Of a stretch of DNA of 34,936 nt, positions 1 to 8,618 are shown piece after piece (within the stretch, counting starts at the first letter, position 1; each line of letters begins with the position of its first letter). This DNA comes from Hellea sp042093735 (lineage in GTDB: Bacteria > Pseudomonadota > Alphaproteobacteria > Caulobacterales > Maricaulaceae): positions 1-34,936 of the forward strand of contig JBELEM010000020.1 of NCBI GenBank assembly GCA_042093735.1, written 5' to 3'. Position numbers and translations under genes: made by a program. Under the pieces are notes generated by a model, which saw only the letters and a list, made by a program, of their open reading frames with translations, did not search any database and was not told the DNA's origin.

Positions 1-1
1 A

Positions 2-2278
2 GTTTATCCTTTAGGTTCAGTTCTTAATGGTGGTAACTCAGCACCGAATGGTGATAACAGGTCTCCTGCGTCTGATTGGATAAAATTAGCGGATGAATTT
101 TACGAAGCTTCAAAAGATGCTTATGGTGAGGGTGTACCTTTCATTCCTTTACTGTGGGGCACTGATGCAGTCCATGGTCATAATAATGTACCAGGAGCTA
201 CAGTTTTTCCTCATAATATAGGTTTGGGTGCAACAAGAAATCCTGCTCTAATGAGAAAAATTGGTGAAATTACTGCAAAGGAAATAAGGGTAGGGGGACA
301 GGAGTGGACTTTTGCTCCAACTATCGCAGTTGTCAGAGATGATAGATGGGGAAGAACTTATGAAGGTTACTCCGAAAACCCAGATGTCACCGTATCCTAT
401 GCTGGCGAGTTAATAAAGGGTATACAGGGAGAGCCAGATTCAGAAAATTGGTTAAAAGGTAATAATGTGATAGCCACTGCCAAACACTTTCTTGGTGATG
501 GTGGAACAACATTAGGAATAGATCAGGGTGATAATGCTGATACTGAAGAAGAGTTAAGGGATAGGCATGGAGCTGCTTACCCGGTTGCTATAAATGCAGG
601 TGCTCAATCAGTAATGGCATCATTTTCGAGTTGGCAGGGTGTGAAACTGCATGGGCATAAAGGGCTTTTAACTGATGTCCTCAAGGGCCAGATGGGATTT
701 GATGGATTTATTGTTGGTGATTGGAACGGGCACGGGCAACTTGATGGTTGCACTGTAGAAAGTTGTCCAGCTGCTCTACATGCAGGATTAGATATGTACA
801 TGGCTCCAGATAGTTGGAGAGGTTTGTTTGAAAATACTTTGAAGCAGGCAGAAAACGGTGAAATAGATCTTGATAGGCTTGATGATGCTGTGCGAAGAAT
901 ATTGCGAGTAAAGATTAGATCAGGATTGATGAGTGCCGGTAAGCCTTCCAAGAGACCAGGGGCAGCTGATTATGACGTTTTGAAGGACCCGGTCTCAAAA
1001 GAGGTTGCGCGTCAGGCGGTACGCGAGAGTCAAGTTTTAATTAAAAATAATGGTATTCTACCATTATCGCCTAAGTCAACTATTTTGGTTGCTGGTGATG
1101 GAGCAGATAATATTGGTAAACAATCCGGTGGGTGGACTTTATCATGGCAAGGCACTGGAAATGAAAACTCCGATTTTCCTGGGGGGACTTCATTTCTTGA
1201 TGGAATTACAAGGCACCTCGATAAAGCTGGTGGGCAGGTCATTGTCGCTGACGCTGATGGTAGCTATTCAGGCAAACCTTCAGCGGCTATCGTAGTTTTT
1301 GGTGAAGAACCCTACGCAGAGTTTAAAGGAGATAGAGACAATCTTGCCTACAAGCCAGGGGATGACAGTGATCTCTTGCTTCTTAAGAAGTTTAAATCTG
1401 AAGGTATACCGACTGTAGCTATATTTTTATCCGGCCGTCCTTTGTGGATGAATAGAGAAATTAATTCTAGTGATGCTTTTGTGGCTGCTTGGCTTCCTGG
1501 TTCTGAGGGAGGTTATGCTACTGACTTGCTCTTTACAAATTCGGATGGAAAAATTGACTTTGATTTTGTAGGAAAACTTCCATATTCTTGGCCTAAGACA
1601 GCTACCCAAACATCCTTAAATTACGATGATGAAAACTATGAACCGCTTTTTGCTTATGGTTATGGATTGTCTTATTCTAATCCCGGCGATGTTGGCGTGC
1701 TTTCCGAGGATGCAGGGATAGATTTGAAAGTCATTAACGATAGTGATTTTTTTAAGGCGGGTAAAGCAATGTATCCATGGAGCATGACAGTCTCTGATGA
1801 ATTTGGTGAGACAGTAGTAAAAACTTCTAGGGATGTTTCGCCTGGTAAAATAGTTTCTATTTATTCGGCTGATGATGGTGTTCAAGAAAATATTCGTACC
1901 ATTAACTTTAATGGTGAGGGCAAGGGTTCATTTGCCATCAGTAAAAACCCTCCGGCTAACTTAACAAGGCAGAATACTGCAGATATGGCAATCTATATGA
2001 GACTCAGATTTGATGACTTAGACCCTGAAGACAAGCTATCTCTTTCAGTTGATTGCGGTGTAGATTGCTCAAGACCTTTATCTTTGGATAAAGTCTCTTT
2101 AGGTTTAGATAGCAGCGAGTGGGCTGAATTATCATTGAAGCTATCTTGCTTTGCTGCTGCTTCTGACATGGAATATGTAAATAGTGCTTTCTTGTTGGAA
2201 ACTTCTGATGCATTATCAGTTAGTATATCAGATGTGAAACTAGTGTCCAACGAAGGTGATGCAATCTGCATTGATTGA
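2..2278 (+). CDS. Glycoside hydrolase family 3 exo-beta-glucosidase, 5' truncated by window edge
   Basis: The reading frame is already open at the left edge, so start codon and signal peptide lie outside; 758 residues are visible. The translated start contains WGTDAVHGHNN, and further on there is KHFLGDGGT and GFDGFIVGDWNGHGQ, all GH3 barrel motifs. The Asp of VGDWN (codon 719-721) matches the GH3 nucleophile. The second alpha/beta domain follows, with GSEGGYATDLLF and AYGYGLSY. The last ~170 residues resemble the galactose-binding-like ExoP C-terminal domain of marine exo-1,3/1,4-beta-glucanases. The expected role is release of glucose from beta-glucans such as laminarin or cellodextrins, probably in the periplasm or at the surface. 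Its neighbours (two glucokinases, LacI repressor, Entner-Doudoroff genes) fit that use of its product. Family assignment is firm; exact linkage specificity is not readable from sequence. Confidence 0.93.
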   Translation, partial: VYPLGSVLNGGNSAPNGDNRSPASDWIKLADEFYEASKDAYGEGVPFIPLLWGTDAVHGHNNVPGATVFPHNIGLGATRNPALMRKIGEITAKEIRVGGQEWTFAPTIAVVRDDRWGRTYEGYSENPDVTVSYAGELIKGIQGEPDSENWLKGNNVIATAKHFLGDGGTTLGIDQGDNADTEEELRDRHGAAYPVAINAGAQSVMASFSSWQGVKLHGHKGLLTDVLKGQMGFDGFIVGDWNGHGQLDGCTVESCPAALHAGLDMYMAPDSWRGLFENTLKQAENGEIDLDRLDDAVRRILRVKIRSGLMSAGKPSKRPGAADYDVLKDPVSKEVARQAVRESQVLIKNNGILPLSPKSTILVAGDGADNIGKQSGGWTLSWQGTGNENSDFPGGTSFLDGITRHLDKAGGQVIVADADGSYSGKPSAAIVVFGEEPYAEFKGDRDNLAYKPGDDSDLLLLKKFKSEGIPTVAIFLSGRPLWMNREINSSDAFVAAWLPGSEGGYATDLLFTNSDGKIDFDFVGKLPYSWPKTATQTSLNYDDENYEPLFAYGYGLSYSNPGDVGVLSEDAGIDLKVINDSDFFKAGKAMYPWSMTVSDEFGETVVKTSRDVSPGKIVSIYSADDGVQENIRTINFNGEGKGSFAISKNPPANLTRQNTADMAIYMRLRFDDLDPEDKLSLSVDCGVDCSRPLSLDKVSLGLDSSEWAELSLKLSCFAAASDMEYVNSAFLLETSDALSVSISDVKLVSNEGDAICID

Positions 2279-2299
2279 TTAATGTTAGATTGTTAAATT

Positions 2300-2324
2300 C
2301 TGAGAGTTAGTCAGTAGCTCTCAG
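2300..2324. terminator. Hairpin between convergent GH3 and glucokinase genes
   Basis: A 10-bp stem with one G-T wobble (arms 2300-2309 and 2315-2324, core CTGAGAG/CTCTCAG) and a 5-nt loop lies 21 bases after the GH3 stop and just after the stop of the opposing glucokinase gene. Its position suggests a shared bidirectional terminator. The flanking T tracts are short, so this is a moderate call. Confidence 0.5.
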
Positions 2325-2327
2325 ACT

Positions 2328-3314
2328 TTAATTGCTGGATGCAGCTCCTATGAGGGGCGCAGTAGGGTCAATGAGTAAACGAAGTGGAACATTTTCCATT
2401 CTTTGCGTCATTTTACCTTTATTTTTAAATTTTTCTAACGCTGAATTAGCACTAAGGTATTCTTTTAGGTGCTGGGATACGCCACCAGCTAAAACAGCTC
2501 CCTGCCATGAGCCACTTGAAAGCACTGCATTACCTATGAAATTCATCAGTGTGTTGGCTGTAAACTCACATGTTTGTATAGCGACTAAGTTATTACCACT
2601 TGCTTCTTCGGTAATAGATTTTGCGTTCAGTATTTTATTTTCTAAACCGTTTATTTTCAGAAGAGCTTCATAAACATTTTCTAGTCCTTGCCCTGAGCAG
2701 ATATCCTCAAAAGATACATATTTTAATTTTTTCTGTAATAATTTATGAATCTCTGTTTCAAGTTTATCCATAGGCGAATAAGGTTGATGTCCACCTTCAG
2801 TAGGTAGAACTGCCCATTTAGTCGCTTCATCACGTATCAGTAAGGCTTGCCCTAGTCCTGTACCAGCTCCTGCTACAGCTGTGGTGGGTTTTGAAGATAG
2901 AACACAAGAGGCATCACCTGTTTGTAGTACTTTAAATGCTTTGGACGGTAATTCTGGAATAGATCTTGCCATAGCAGCAAAGTCATTCATAAATACAAGC
3001 CGTTCAAAACCGAAACGTGAAATTAGGTCATCTCTTTTAACAGTCCAGCTATTATTGGTGAGCTTAACTGAATTTTTGTCAACTGGGCCAGCTAAAGCAA
3101 ATACACCTTTCAGTGGATTTTTACTTGGTGAAGCAATAGTTAAAAAATGTTCCAAAGCATCCCCGAATGCGCAAAAATGCTTTGCAGGAGAGCTCCAAAC
3201 GTGTTTGAGATTGGGTAGTCCGTTTTTATCTGTGCTGGCGATAGCAAAACGAATATTCGTTCCCCCGATATCTCCAACTATAATGGGTTTAACCACTTTT
3301 TCCCCTTTTGTCAT
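2328..3314 (-). CDS. glk: Glucokinase (first copy)
   Basis: This 328-residue protein belongs to the bacterial Glk family (ATP + glucose to glucose-6-phosphate, cytoplasmic). The phosphate-binding motif VGDIGGTN is at residues 13-20, the predicted catalytic Asp is D111 in MNDFAAMA, and AGAGTGLGQ, TEGGHQPYSP and AVLAGGV follow as in the family. Length is normal. It is transcribed toward the GH3 gene and away from lacI. A LacI-type operator containing TTGACA lies about 40 bases upstream, so it is likely derepressed together with the zwf operon. A second glucokinase closes that operon. No strong Shine-Dalgarno sequence is visible before the ATG. Confidence 0.93.
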   Translation of the reverse strand: MTKGEKVVKPIIVGDIGGTNIRFAIASTDKNGLPNLKHVWSSPAKHFCAFGDALEHFLTIASPSKNPLKGVFALAGPVDKNSVKLTNNSWTVKRDDLISRFGFERLVFMNDFAAMARSIPELPSKAFKVLQTGDASCVLSSKPTTAVAGAGTGLGQALLIRDEATKWAVLPTEGGHQPYSPMDKLETEIHKLLQKKLKYVSFEDICSGQGLENVYEALLKINGLENKILNAKSITEEASGNNLVAIQTCEFTANTLMNFIGNAVLSSGSWQGAVLAGGVSQHLKEYLSANSALEKFKNKGKMTQRMENVPLRLLIDPTAPLIGAASSN

Positions 3315-3352
3315 AAAGACATATAATTATAATTATAACCGATAGATAGTTA

Positions 3353-3366
3353 TGACAGCGCTGTCA
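3353..3366. promoter_or_regulatory. LacI-family operator O1 between glk and lacI
   Basis: A perfect 14-bp palindrome, TGACAGCGCTGTCA, has the central CG step typical of LacI-family operators. Read on the minus strand it extends to ATTGACAGCGCTGTCAT, identical over 17 bases to the copy at 4495-4511. On that strand it contains a consensus -35 hexamer TTGACA (3367 down to 3362) pointing toward glk. It lies 113 bases upstream of the lacI ATG, so autoregulation is also possible. Confidence 0.85.
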
Positions 3367-3417
3367 ATGTATCTATCTGGTCTATCCTAATTTATTTTAA
3401 TAAATACAGGGCTTTCA

Positions 3418-3446
3418 TTGACCTTTGTCTCTACCTAAGTCATTCT
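3418..3446 (+). promoter_or_regulatory. Candidate lacI promoter
   Basis: TTGACC (3418-3423) is followed after 17 bases by CATTCT (3441-3446), 34 bases before the lacI start. The -35 element is good and the -10 is poor, so this is only a candidate. It is separate from the operator at 3353-3366. Confidence 0.25.
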
Positions 3447-3479
3447 GTTGTTCAAAGGACTCAATTCAAGAATGATCTT

Positions 3480-4499
3480 ATGAAAACAACAATCACAGAC
3501 GTAGCCAGGCTTGCTAACGTTTCAATGAAAACAGTATCGCGCGTTCTAAATAATGAGCCAAATGTTGCCAAGAAAACACGCGAAAGAGTATTAAGCGCTG
3601 CAAAAGAGTTAAGGTATTCACCAAATTTAGCGGCAAAGGGCTTAGCGAGTTCAAAATCTTATCTTATAGCCCTGCTTTATGATAACCCAAGTCCAAATTA
3701 TATTGCGAATATTCAAAAAGGAGCGATTAAAGCATGTAGGGATAATAATTATTACCTTGTAATCGAGCCGTTAAGTATGGTGAATGCAAATGCAGGTAAT
3801 GAAGTTGAAAAGTTACTTGAACGTCTTCCTGTGGACGGAGTAATATTAACCCCGCCTTTGTGTGATGATAAAGATGTTTTAAGTATCTTAAGAAGTTTAA
3901 ATATACCTTATGTTCCCGTCGCTCCTACCATAGAAATTAATGGTGTATCATCAGTAAAGATGGATGATGTTCAAGCATCTTTTGAAATGACTGAGTATTT
4001 GATTAAGCGCGGTCATAAGAAAATTGGTTTTATTAAGGGTCATAGAGGGCATAGCGCAACGGCTTTAAGGTATAAAGGCTATGAGTTAGCAATGAAGAAG
4101 TTCAATTTAAAAATTGATAAAAACTTTATTGTTGATGGTGACTTTTCTTTTAAATCAGGAGTTGAAGCAGCAGAAAATTTATTAGGATTAAATGAGCCCC
4201 CCACAGCTATATTTGCTAGTAATGATGATATGGCTGCTGGTGTTGTGAGTGTTGCTAGCCGGCTGGGCTTAGAAGTCCCGACGAAGTTATCTGTTGGTGG
4301 ATTTGATGATACACCACTAGCACAAATTCTCTTTCCACAGCTGACTACAGTCAAACAACCAATTTATGAGATGGGTCAGATGGCTGCAAATTTATTGATC
4401 AATCCTCCAGCTAAAGACGAAGTATTACCGAGCTACCATCTCGATCATAAGCTTATTATCAGAAAATCTACAGACAATCAAAACATACTAGATAATTGA
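3480..4499 (+). CDS. LacI-family transcriptional repressor of glucose/ED genes
   Basis: The 339-residue protein has the LacI/GalR layout. An N-terminal helix-turn-helix (ITDVARLANVSMKTVSRVLNN, residues 5-25) is followed by a hinge helix region near residues 48-60 and a periplasmic-binding-protein-like effector domain to the C-terminus (with IFASNDDMAAG and GGFDDTPLA). It probably represses glk and zwf-pgl-edd-glk through the two identical operators that flank it, and may regulate itself. The inducer is unknown; a glucose- or ED-derived metabolite is an inference from context. The stop codon (TGA, 4497-4499) lies inside the downstream operator, so gene end and regulatory site are fused. The ribosome-binding site is weak. 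Confidence 0.92.
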   Translation: MKTTITDVARLANVSMKTVSRVLNNEPNVAKKTRERVLSAAKELRYSPNLAAKGLASSKSYLIALLYDNPSPNYIANIQKGAIKACRDNNYYLVIEPLSMVNANAGNEVEKLLERLPVDGVILTPPLCDDKDVLSILRSLNIPYVPVAPTIEINGVSSVKMDDVQASFEMTEYLIKRGHKKIGFIKGHRGHSATALRYKGYELAMKKFNLKIDKNFIVDGDFSFKSGVEAAENLLGLNEPPTAIFASNDDMAAGVVSVASRLGLEVPTKLSVGGFDDTPLAQILFPQLTTVKQPIYEMGQMAANLLINPPAKDEVLPSYHLDHKLIIRKSTDNQNILDN

Positions 4500-4511
4500 C
4501 AGCGCTGTCAT
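4496..4511. promoter_or_regulatory. LacI-family operator O2 overlapping lacI stop, upstream of zwf
   Basis: The second copy of the TGACAGCGCTGTCA palindrome is at 4497-4510. With flanks it is identical over 17 bases (4495-4511) to the glk-facing operator. TTGACA at 4496-4501 is a perfect -35 hexamer on the plus strand. A weak -10 candidate, TCTAAG, lies 17 bases further at 4519-4524. Repressor binding here would mask the -35 of the zwf operon promoter. Confidence 0.85.
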
Positions 4512-4513
4512 TT

Positions 4514-4528
4514 TCAGCTCTAAGCTGA
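4514..4528 (+). terminator. Small hairpin between operator and zwf
   Basis: TCAGCT and AGCTGA form a perfect 6-bp stem with a 3-base loop. A run of six T follows 12 bases later, at 4541-4546. It could be a weak lacI terminator or lie in the zwf leader just after the transcription start. It is too short to decide. Confidence 0.3.
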
Positions 4529-4559
4529 TTTATACAAGATTTTTTAATTGAGTAAAAAA

Positions 4560-6044
4560 ATGAATAAAATAATTGATACGAATTCTGGGTCATCTTTTGT
4601 TCCTGTTCAGCCTTTTGAAATTATTGTATTTGGCGGAACTGGAGATTTAGCCCGTAGAAAGCTTCTACCAGCACTTTATCACAGATACCGTGATGGACAA
4701 ATCTCAGATGACAGTAGAATTATTGGTGTATCGAGGTCAACTTATACAGTAACTGAATACCATGAATTAATTACCAAATACTATCATGAATTCTCTGATG
4801 ATGATGCTTTTGATGAGAATTTGTGGAATAGATTTTTGAATTTAGTTGATTATGTGAAAATCGATGTGCTTGATAGCCAAAATTGGAGTAACCTAAAAAC
4901 TCACGTATCCGCTGAAAAAAAACTTGTGAGAATCTTTTATCTTGCCATGCCTCCTTCTATGTTTGCAGATATATGTCTCAAACTAAATGAAGTAGGACTT
5001 GTTAAGGATAATTCCCGTGTTGTTTTAGAAAAGCCACTGGGGACTGATTATAAATCTGCCTTGAAAATTAATGAAGGTGTTGGCCAAGTTTTTGATGAAA
5101 ACAATATATACAGAATAGATCATTATCTCGGTAAAGAAACGGTTCAAAACCTATTAGTTCTCCGGTTTGGTAATATATTGCTTGAACCTCTTTGGTCAAA
5201 TCAAGCTATTGATCATATACAAATCACAGCGGCCGAATCCATTGGGGTCGGTGGTAGGGGTGCTTATTACGATAATGCTGGAGCACTAAGAGATATGGTT
5301 CAAAACCATTTGTTACAACTCCTTTGTCTTACGGCTATGGAGGCACCCACTTCTTTAGAAGCAGATGATGTCCGGGCAGAAAAAATAAAAGTTTTGAAGG
5401 CCCTGAAAAACATTACAGTTGATGATGTAAACCAAAAAACAGTACGCGGGCAATATGCGGCAGGGAGTAAAGAGAATAATATTTTTCCTGATTATCTAAC
5501 CGATGTGGATGCCAATAAGAGTTCTACTGAAACTTATGTTGCTATAAAGGCTGAAATTGAAAATTGGAGATGGGCTGGCGTTCCGATTTACCTCAGAACT
5601 GGGAAAAGAATGTCAACTCGCCGTTCAGAAATTGTGATTCAATTTAAAGCGGTTCCTCATTCAATTTTCGGTGAAACGCCTGTAAAACCAAATAAACTAG
5701 TTATTCGACTTCAGCCTGATGAGGCGGTAAAACTCTGGTTCGAAGTGAAGGAACCTGGAGCTGGGGGTATGCGCCTTAAGACACTTCCTTTAAACCTCAG
5801 TTATGCAGATAATTTTACAGTTAGATATCCAGATGCATATGAAAGATTATTGATGGATGTGGTAAGAGGAAATTTAAGCTTATTTATGTGCAGAGGTGAA
5901 GTGGAGTCAGCATGGCAATGGGTTGATGGTATCATTGATGCATGGAGACACTCGGATACATCAATTGAGCACTACGATGCTGGTACTGAGGGCCCGAATA
6001 AGGCAGAAGATATGCTCGCTGAAGACAATCATTCTTGGTCTTGA
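4560..6044 (+). CDS. zwf: Glucose-6-phosphate 1-dehydrogenase
   Basis: Zwf oxidises glucose-6-phosphate to 6-phosphogluconolactone with NADP/NAD, the first step of the Entner-Doudoroff and oxidative pentose phosphate routes. The Rossmann motif VFGGTGDLARRKLLPAL lies near residues 24-40. The substrate-binding signature RIDHYLGKE begins at residue 185 of the 494-residue product. EKPLG and LRTGKRM are also present. I chose the ATG at 4560; an in-frame TTG at 4548 would add four residues, but GAG at 4550-4552 is better placed as a ribosome-binding site for 4560. It opens the operon zwf-pgl-edd-glk and is preceded by the second LacI operator. Confidence 0.95.
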   Translation: MNKIIDTNSGSSFVPVQPFEIIVFGGTGDLARRKLLPALYHRYRDGQISDDSRIIGVSRSTYTVTEYHELITKYYHEFSDDDAFDENLWNRFLNLVDYVKIDVLDSQNWSNLKTHVSAEKKLVRIFYLAMPPSMFADICLKLNEVGLVKDNSRVVLEKPLGTDYKSALKINEGVGQVFDENNIYRIDHYLGKETVQNLLVLRFGNILLEPLWSNQAIDHIQITAAESIGVGGRGAYYDNAGALRDMVQNHLLQLLCLTAMEAPTSLEADDVRAEKIKVLKALKNITVDDVNQKTVRGQYAAGSKENNIFPDYLTDVDANKSSTETYVAIKAEIENWRWAGVPIYLRTGKRMSTRRSEIVIQFKAVPHSIFGETPVKPNKLVIRLQPDEAVKLWFEVKEPGAGGMRLKTLPLNLSYADNFTVRYPDAYERLLMDVVRGNLSLFMCRGEVESAWQWVDGIIDAWRHSDTSIEHYDAGTEGPNKAEDMLAEDNHSWS

Positions 6045-6053
6045 AACTAACAT

Positions 6054-6773
6054 ATGACAAAACAATATAAATATATTTCTTACCCCTCCGTTAAAGAAAT
6101 GGTCAAAAATACGAGTAAATCTATTGCAGATATTTTATCGGAAGCTATTGCTTCACGTGGTTATGCTAGTATCATGCTATCAGGCGGATCAAGCCCGAGG
6201 CCAGTGTATGAAGCTTTAAGTAGTTTTGATTTACCTTGGAGTAAAGTCTTTGTCGGATTAGTGGATGATCGGTGGATTGAAGCAGGACTGCAAGGGTCAA
6301 ATGAGACATTTCTCAATGATTGTTTCTTTAGAGACAGAGCTAAAAATGCTAAATTTTATAAATTAAAAACTAAAGACTCATCACCATATGACGCTTTAGT
6401 ATCTATTGAAAACCAGATTGCTGAAATACCAAAACCCTTTGATATATGCGTTATGGGGATGGGTTTAGATGGACATACGGCTTCGTGGTTTCCAGATTCG
6501 AACGGTTTAAGTGATGCTCTTGATCCACTGAATAAAAGTACTGTAGTGGCAATCAATGCTTATGGGTGTGAAGTAGCAGGAGAGTATACGGATAGAATTT
6601 CTTTGACTCTTTCATCTGTTGTTGAGTCACGGAAAATTTTGTTGTTAGTCCCCGGAGAGGAAAAAGCAAAAGTATTTAATTCATCTATTAATAATACAAA
6701 ATTTAATACTCCAGTTAAAGCTTTATTGTCTGCTTCAGACCGTCTTACGGTAATCACATGTGGGAATGTATAA
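6054..6773 (+). CDS. pgl: 6-phosphogluconolactonase
   Basis: The 239-residue protein is of the DevB/Pgl type (glucosamine-6-phosphate isomerase-like fold), which hydrolyses 6-phosphogluconolactone to 6-phosphogluconate. It shows LSGGSSPRPVYEAL near residue 43, FVGLVDDRWI, and GMGLDGHTASWFPDS, all family landmarks. Length is normal. The gene begins 9 bases after zwf, and its stop codon directly abuts the edd start (TAA then ATG at 6774), so translation is probably coupled. No strong ribosome-binding site is visible. Confidence 0.93.
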   Translation: MTKQYKYISYPSVKEMVKNTSKSIADILSEAIASRGYASIMLSGGSSPRPVYEALSSFDLPWSKVFVGLVDDRWIEAGLQGSNETFLNDCFFRDRAKNAKFYKLKTKDSSPYDALVSIENQIAEIPKPFDICVMGMGLDGHTASWFPDSNGLSDALDPLNKSTVVAINAYGCEVAGEYTDRISLTLSSVVESRKILLLVPGEEKAKVFNSSINNTKFNTPVKALLSASDRLTVITCGNV

Positions 6774-8618
6774 ATGACTATAAATTCAAAGTTAGCTAGA
6801 GTAACCAAGAGAATTCAGGACCGGTCAGTACGCTCTCGTAAATCGTACTTAGACGCCATCAAAAAAAATACTAGGCCTGGCCCTAGGAGAAGTAGACTAT
6901 CTGAAGGGAATGTGGCTCATGCATCTGCTGCTTGTCCTATCTTGGAAAAAACAGAACTATTAGGAGCTAAATGGGCTAATATTGGGATCATAACAGCCTA
7001 CAATGATATGCTATCTGCGCATCAACCTTTCGCTGGATTTCCTGACCTCATAAAACATACCGCCAGAAGAAATGGGGCCACTGCACAGGTTGCAGGAGGA
7101 GTGCCGGCTATGTGTGATGGGGTCACTCAGGGGCAGGATGGAATGGAATTATCGCTCTTTTCGAGAGATATAATTGCTTACTCTACCGCAATAGCTTTAT
7201 CTCATGATATGTTTGATGCGGCAATTCATCTTGGTGTTTGTGATAAGATTGTTCCGGGTCTTTTGATAGGCGCTTTGCGTTATGGTCATATTCCTCAAAT
7301 TTTTGCTCCAGCGGGTCCTATGCCATCTGGAATTCCTAATCCTGAAAAAATAAAAATTAGGCAATTATTTGCCGAGGGAAAAGTAGGGCGAGAGGAATTG
7401 TTAGCAGTTGAGTCCGCCTCTTATCACGCGCCTGGTACGTGTACATTTTATGGCACAGCTAATACTAATCAAATGTTAATGGAAATTATGGGTCTGCAAT
7501 TGCCTGGTGCATCTTTTGTACATCCCAATACACCTCTTCGTGATGCTATAACAGCACAGACTACTAGACGAGCAGTCCAAATGACAGATATCTCGGGTAA
7601 GTCGACACCAATAGGACATATAATCGATGAAAAGGCTATTGTTAACGGTCTCGTTGGTCTGATGGCGACTGGCGGCTCAACAAATCTCACTATTCATATG
7701 ATTGCCATAGCCGCTGCCGCTGGAATTATTATAAACTGGGATGATTTTTCTGACATAGCTGAGGCTGTACCGTTGATATGCAGAATATATCCAAATGGGG
7801 TGTCTGATATCAACCACTTTCATGCTGCTGGCGGTATGTCTTACCTTATCCGAGAATTAATTGAATCCAAGCTCTTACATACCGATGTCAAAACAGTTGC
7901 TGGTGATGGGGGGCTTGTTAAATATACATTTGAGCCTGTAAAAAATACTCATGCCGAGCCTGATACAGTACTATACAGAGAGGGTCCTAAGAAAAGTCTT
8001 GATAGTGAAGTTTTAACAAATGTTGATAAACCATTTCAAACAAATGGTGGTCTCAAGCTTTTAACGGGTAATATTGGTAGGTCTGTAATAAAAGTCTCAG
8101 CTGTTAAAAAAGAAAATTGGGTTATTGAGGCACCTGCAATAGTGATTGATAATCAAAACAGCCTAGTTGAAATGTATAAAGCCGGAGAACTTGATAAAGA
8201 TTTTATTGTAGTTTTGCGTTTTCAAGGTCCAAGAGCAAATGGAATGCCTGAGCTGCATAAATTAACACCTATTTTAGGCTCCCTACAAGACCGAGGATTT
8301 AAAATAGCTATGGTTACTGACGGAAGGATGTCAGGGGCATCTGGAAAAGTACCCACAGCAATTCATATGCACCCAGAAGCAATTTCTGAAGGGAACATCA
8401 GTAAAATAAATGATGGTGATATTATTAGGCTTGATGCGGAATCTGGAACTGTAAATGTAATATCGGAACACAAATGGCTATCGAGAGGATGCGCTAAGGC
8501 CCCTCAAGCAAAAAATCTAAATAGTCTAGGAATGAATATGTTTGCGCCATTACGCTCTGTGGCTGGAAATTCAGAGGATGGTGCCTCAGTTTTGGGTAAA
8601 CCAAGCTGGATGCCATAA
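6774..8618 (+). CDS. edd: Phosphogluconate dehydratase
   Basis: The 614-residue protein belongs to the IlvD/Edd family and dehydrates 6-phosphogluconate to KDPG using an iron-sulfur cluster. Family landmarks include GGVPAMCDGVTQGQDGMELS (C114), GVCDKIVPG (C156) and GTCTFYGTANTNQM (C223); the last two match the cluster-binding Cys motifs. VTDGRMSGASGKVPTAIH near the C-terminus is also diagnostic. Its length (about 600) and TQGQDGMELS favour Edd over dihydroxy-acid dehydratase, and the operon context settles it. It abuts pgl upstream and overlaps glk by one base downstream (TAATG). The next enzyme, KDPG aldolase, is not encoded in this window. Confidence 0.95.
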   Translation: MTINSKLARVTKRIQDRSVRSRKSYLDAIKKNTRPGPRRSRLSEGNVAHASAACPILEKTELLGAKWANIGIITAYNDMLSAHQPFAGFPDLIKHTARRNGATAQVAGGVPAMCDGVTQGQDGMELSLFSRDIIAYSTAIALSHDMFDAAIHLGVCDKIVPGLLIGALRYGHIPQIFAPAGPMPSGIPNPEKIKIRQLFAEGKVGREELLAVESASYHAPGTCTFYGTANTNQMLMEIMGLQLPGASFVHPNTPLRDAITAQTTRRAVQMTDISGKSTPIGHIIDEKAIVNGLVGLMATGGSTNLTIHMIAIAAAAGIIINWDDFSDIAEAVPLICRIYPNGVSDINHFHAAGGMSYLIRELIESKLLHTDVKTVAGDGGLVKYTFEPVKNTHAEPDTVLYREGPKKSLDSEVLTNVDKPFQTNGGLKLLTGNIGRSVIKVSAVKKENWVIEAPAIVIDNQNSLVEMYKAGELDKDFIVVLRFQGPRANGMPELHKLTPILGSLQDRGFKIAMVTDGRMSGASGKVPTAIHMHPEAISEGNISKINDGDIIRLDAESGTVNVISEHKWLSRGCAKAPQAKNLNSLGMNMFAPLRSVAGNSEDGASVLGKPSWMP

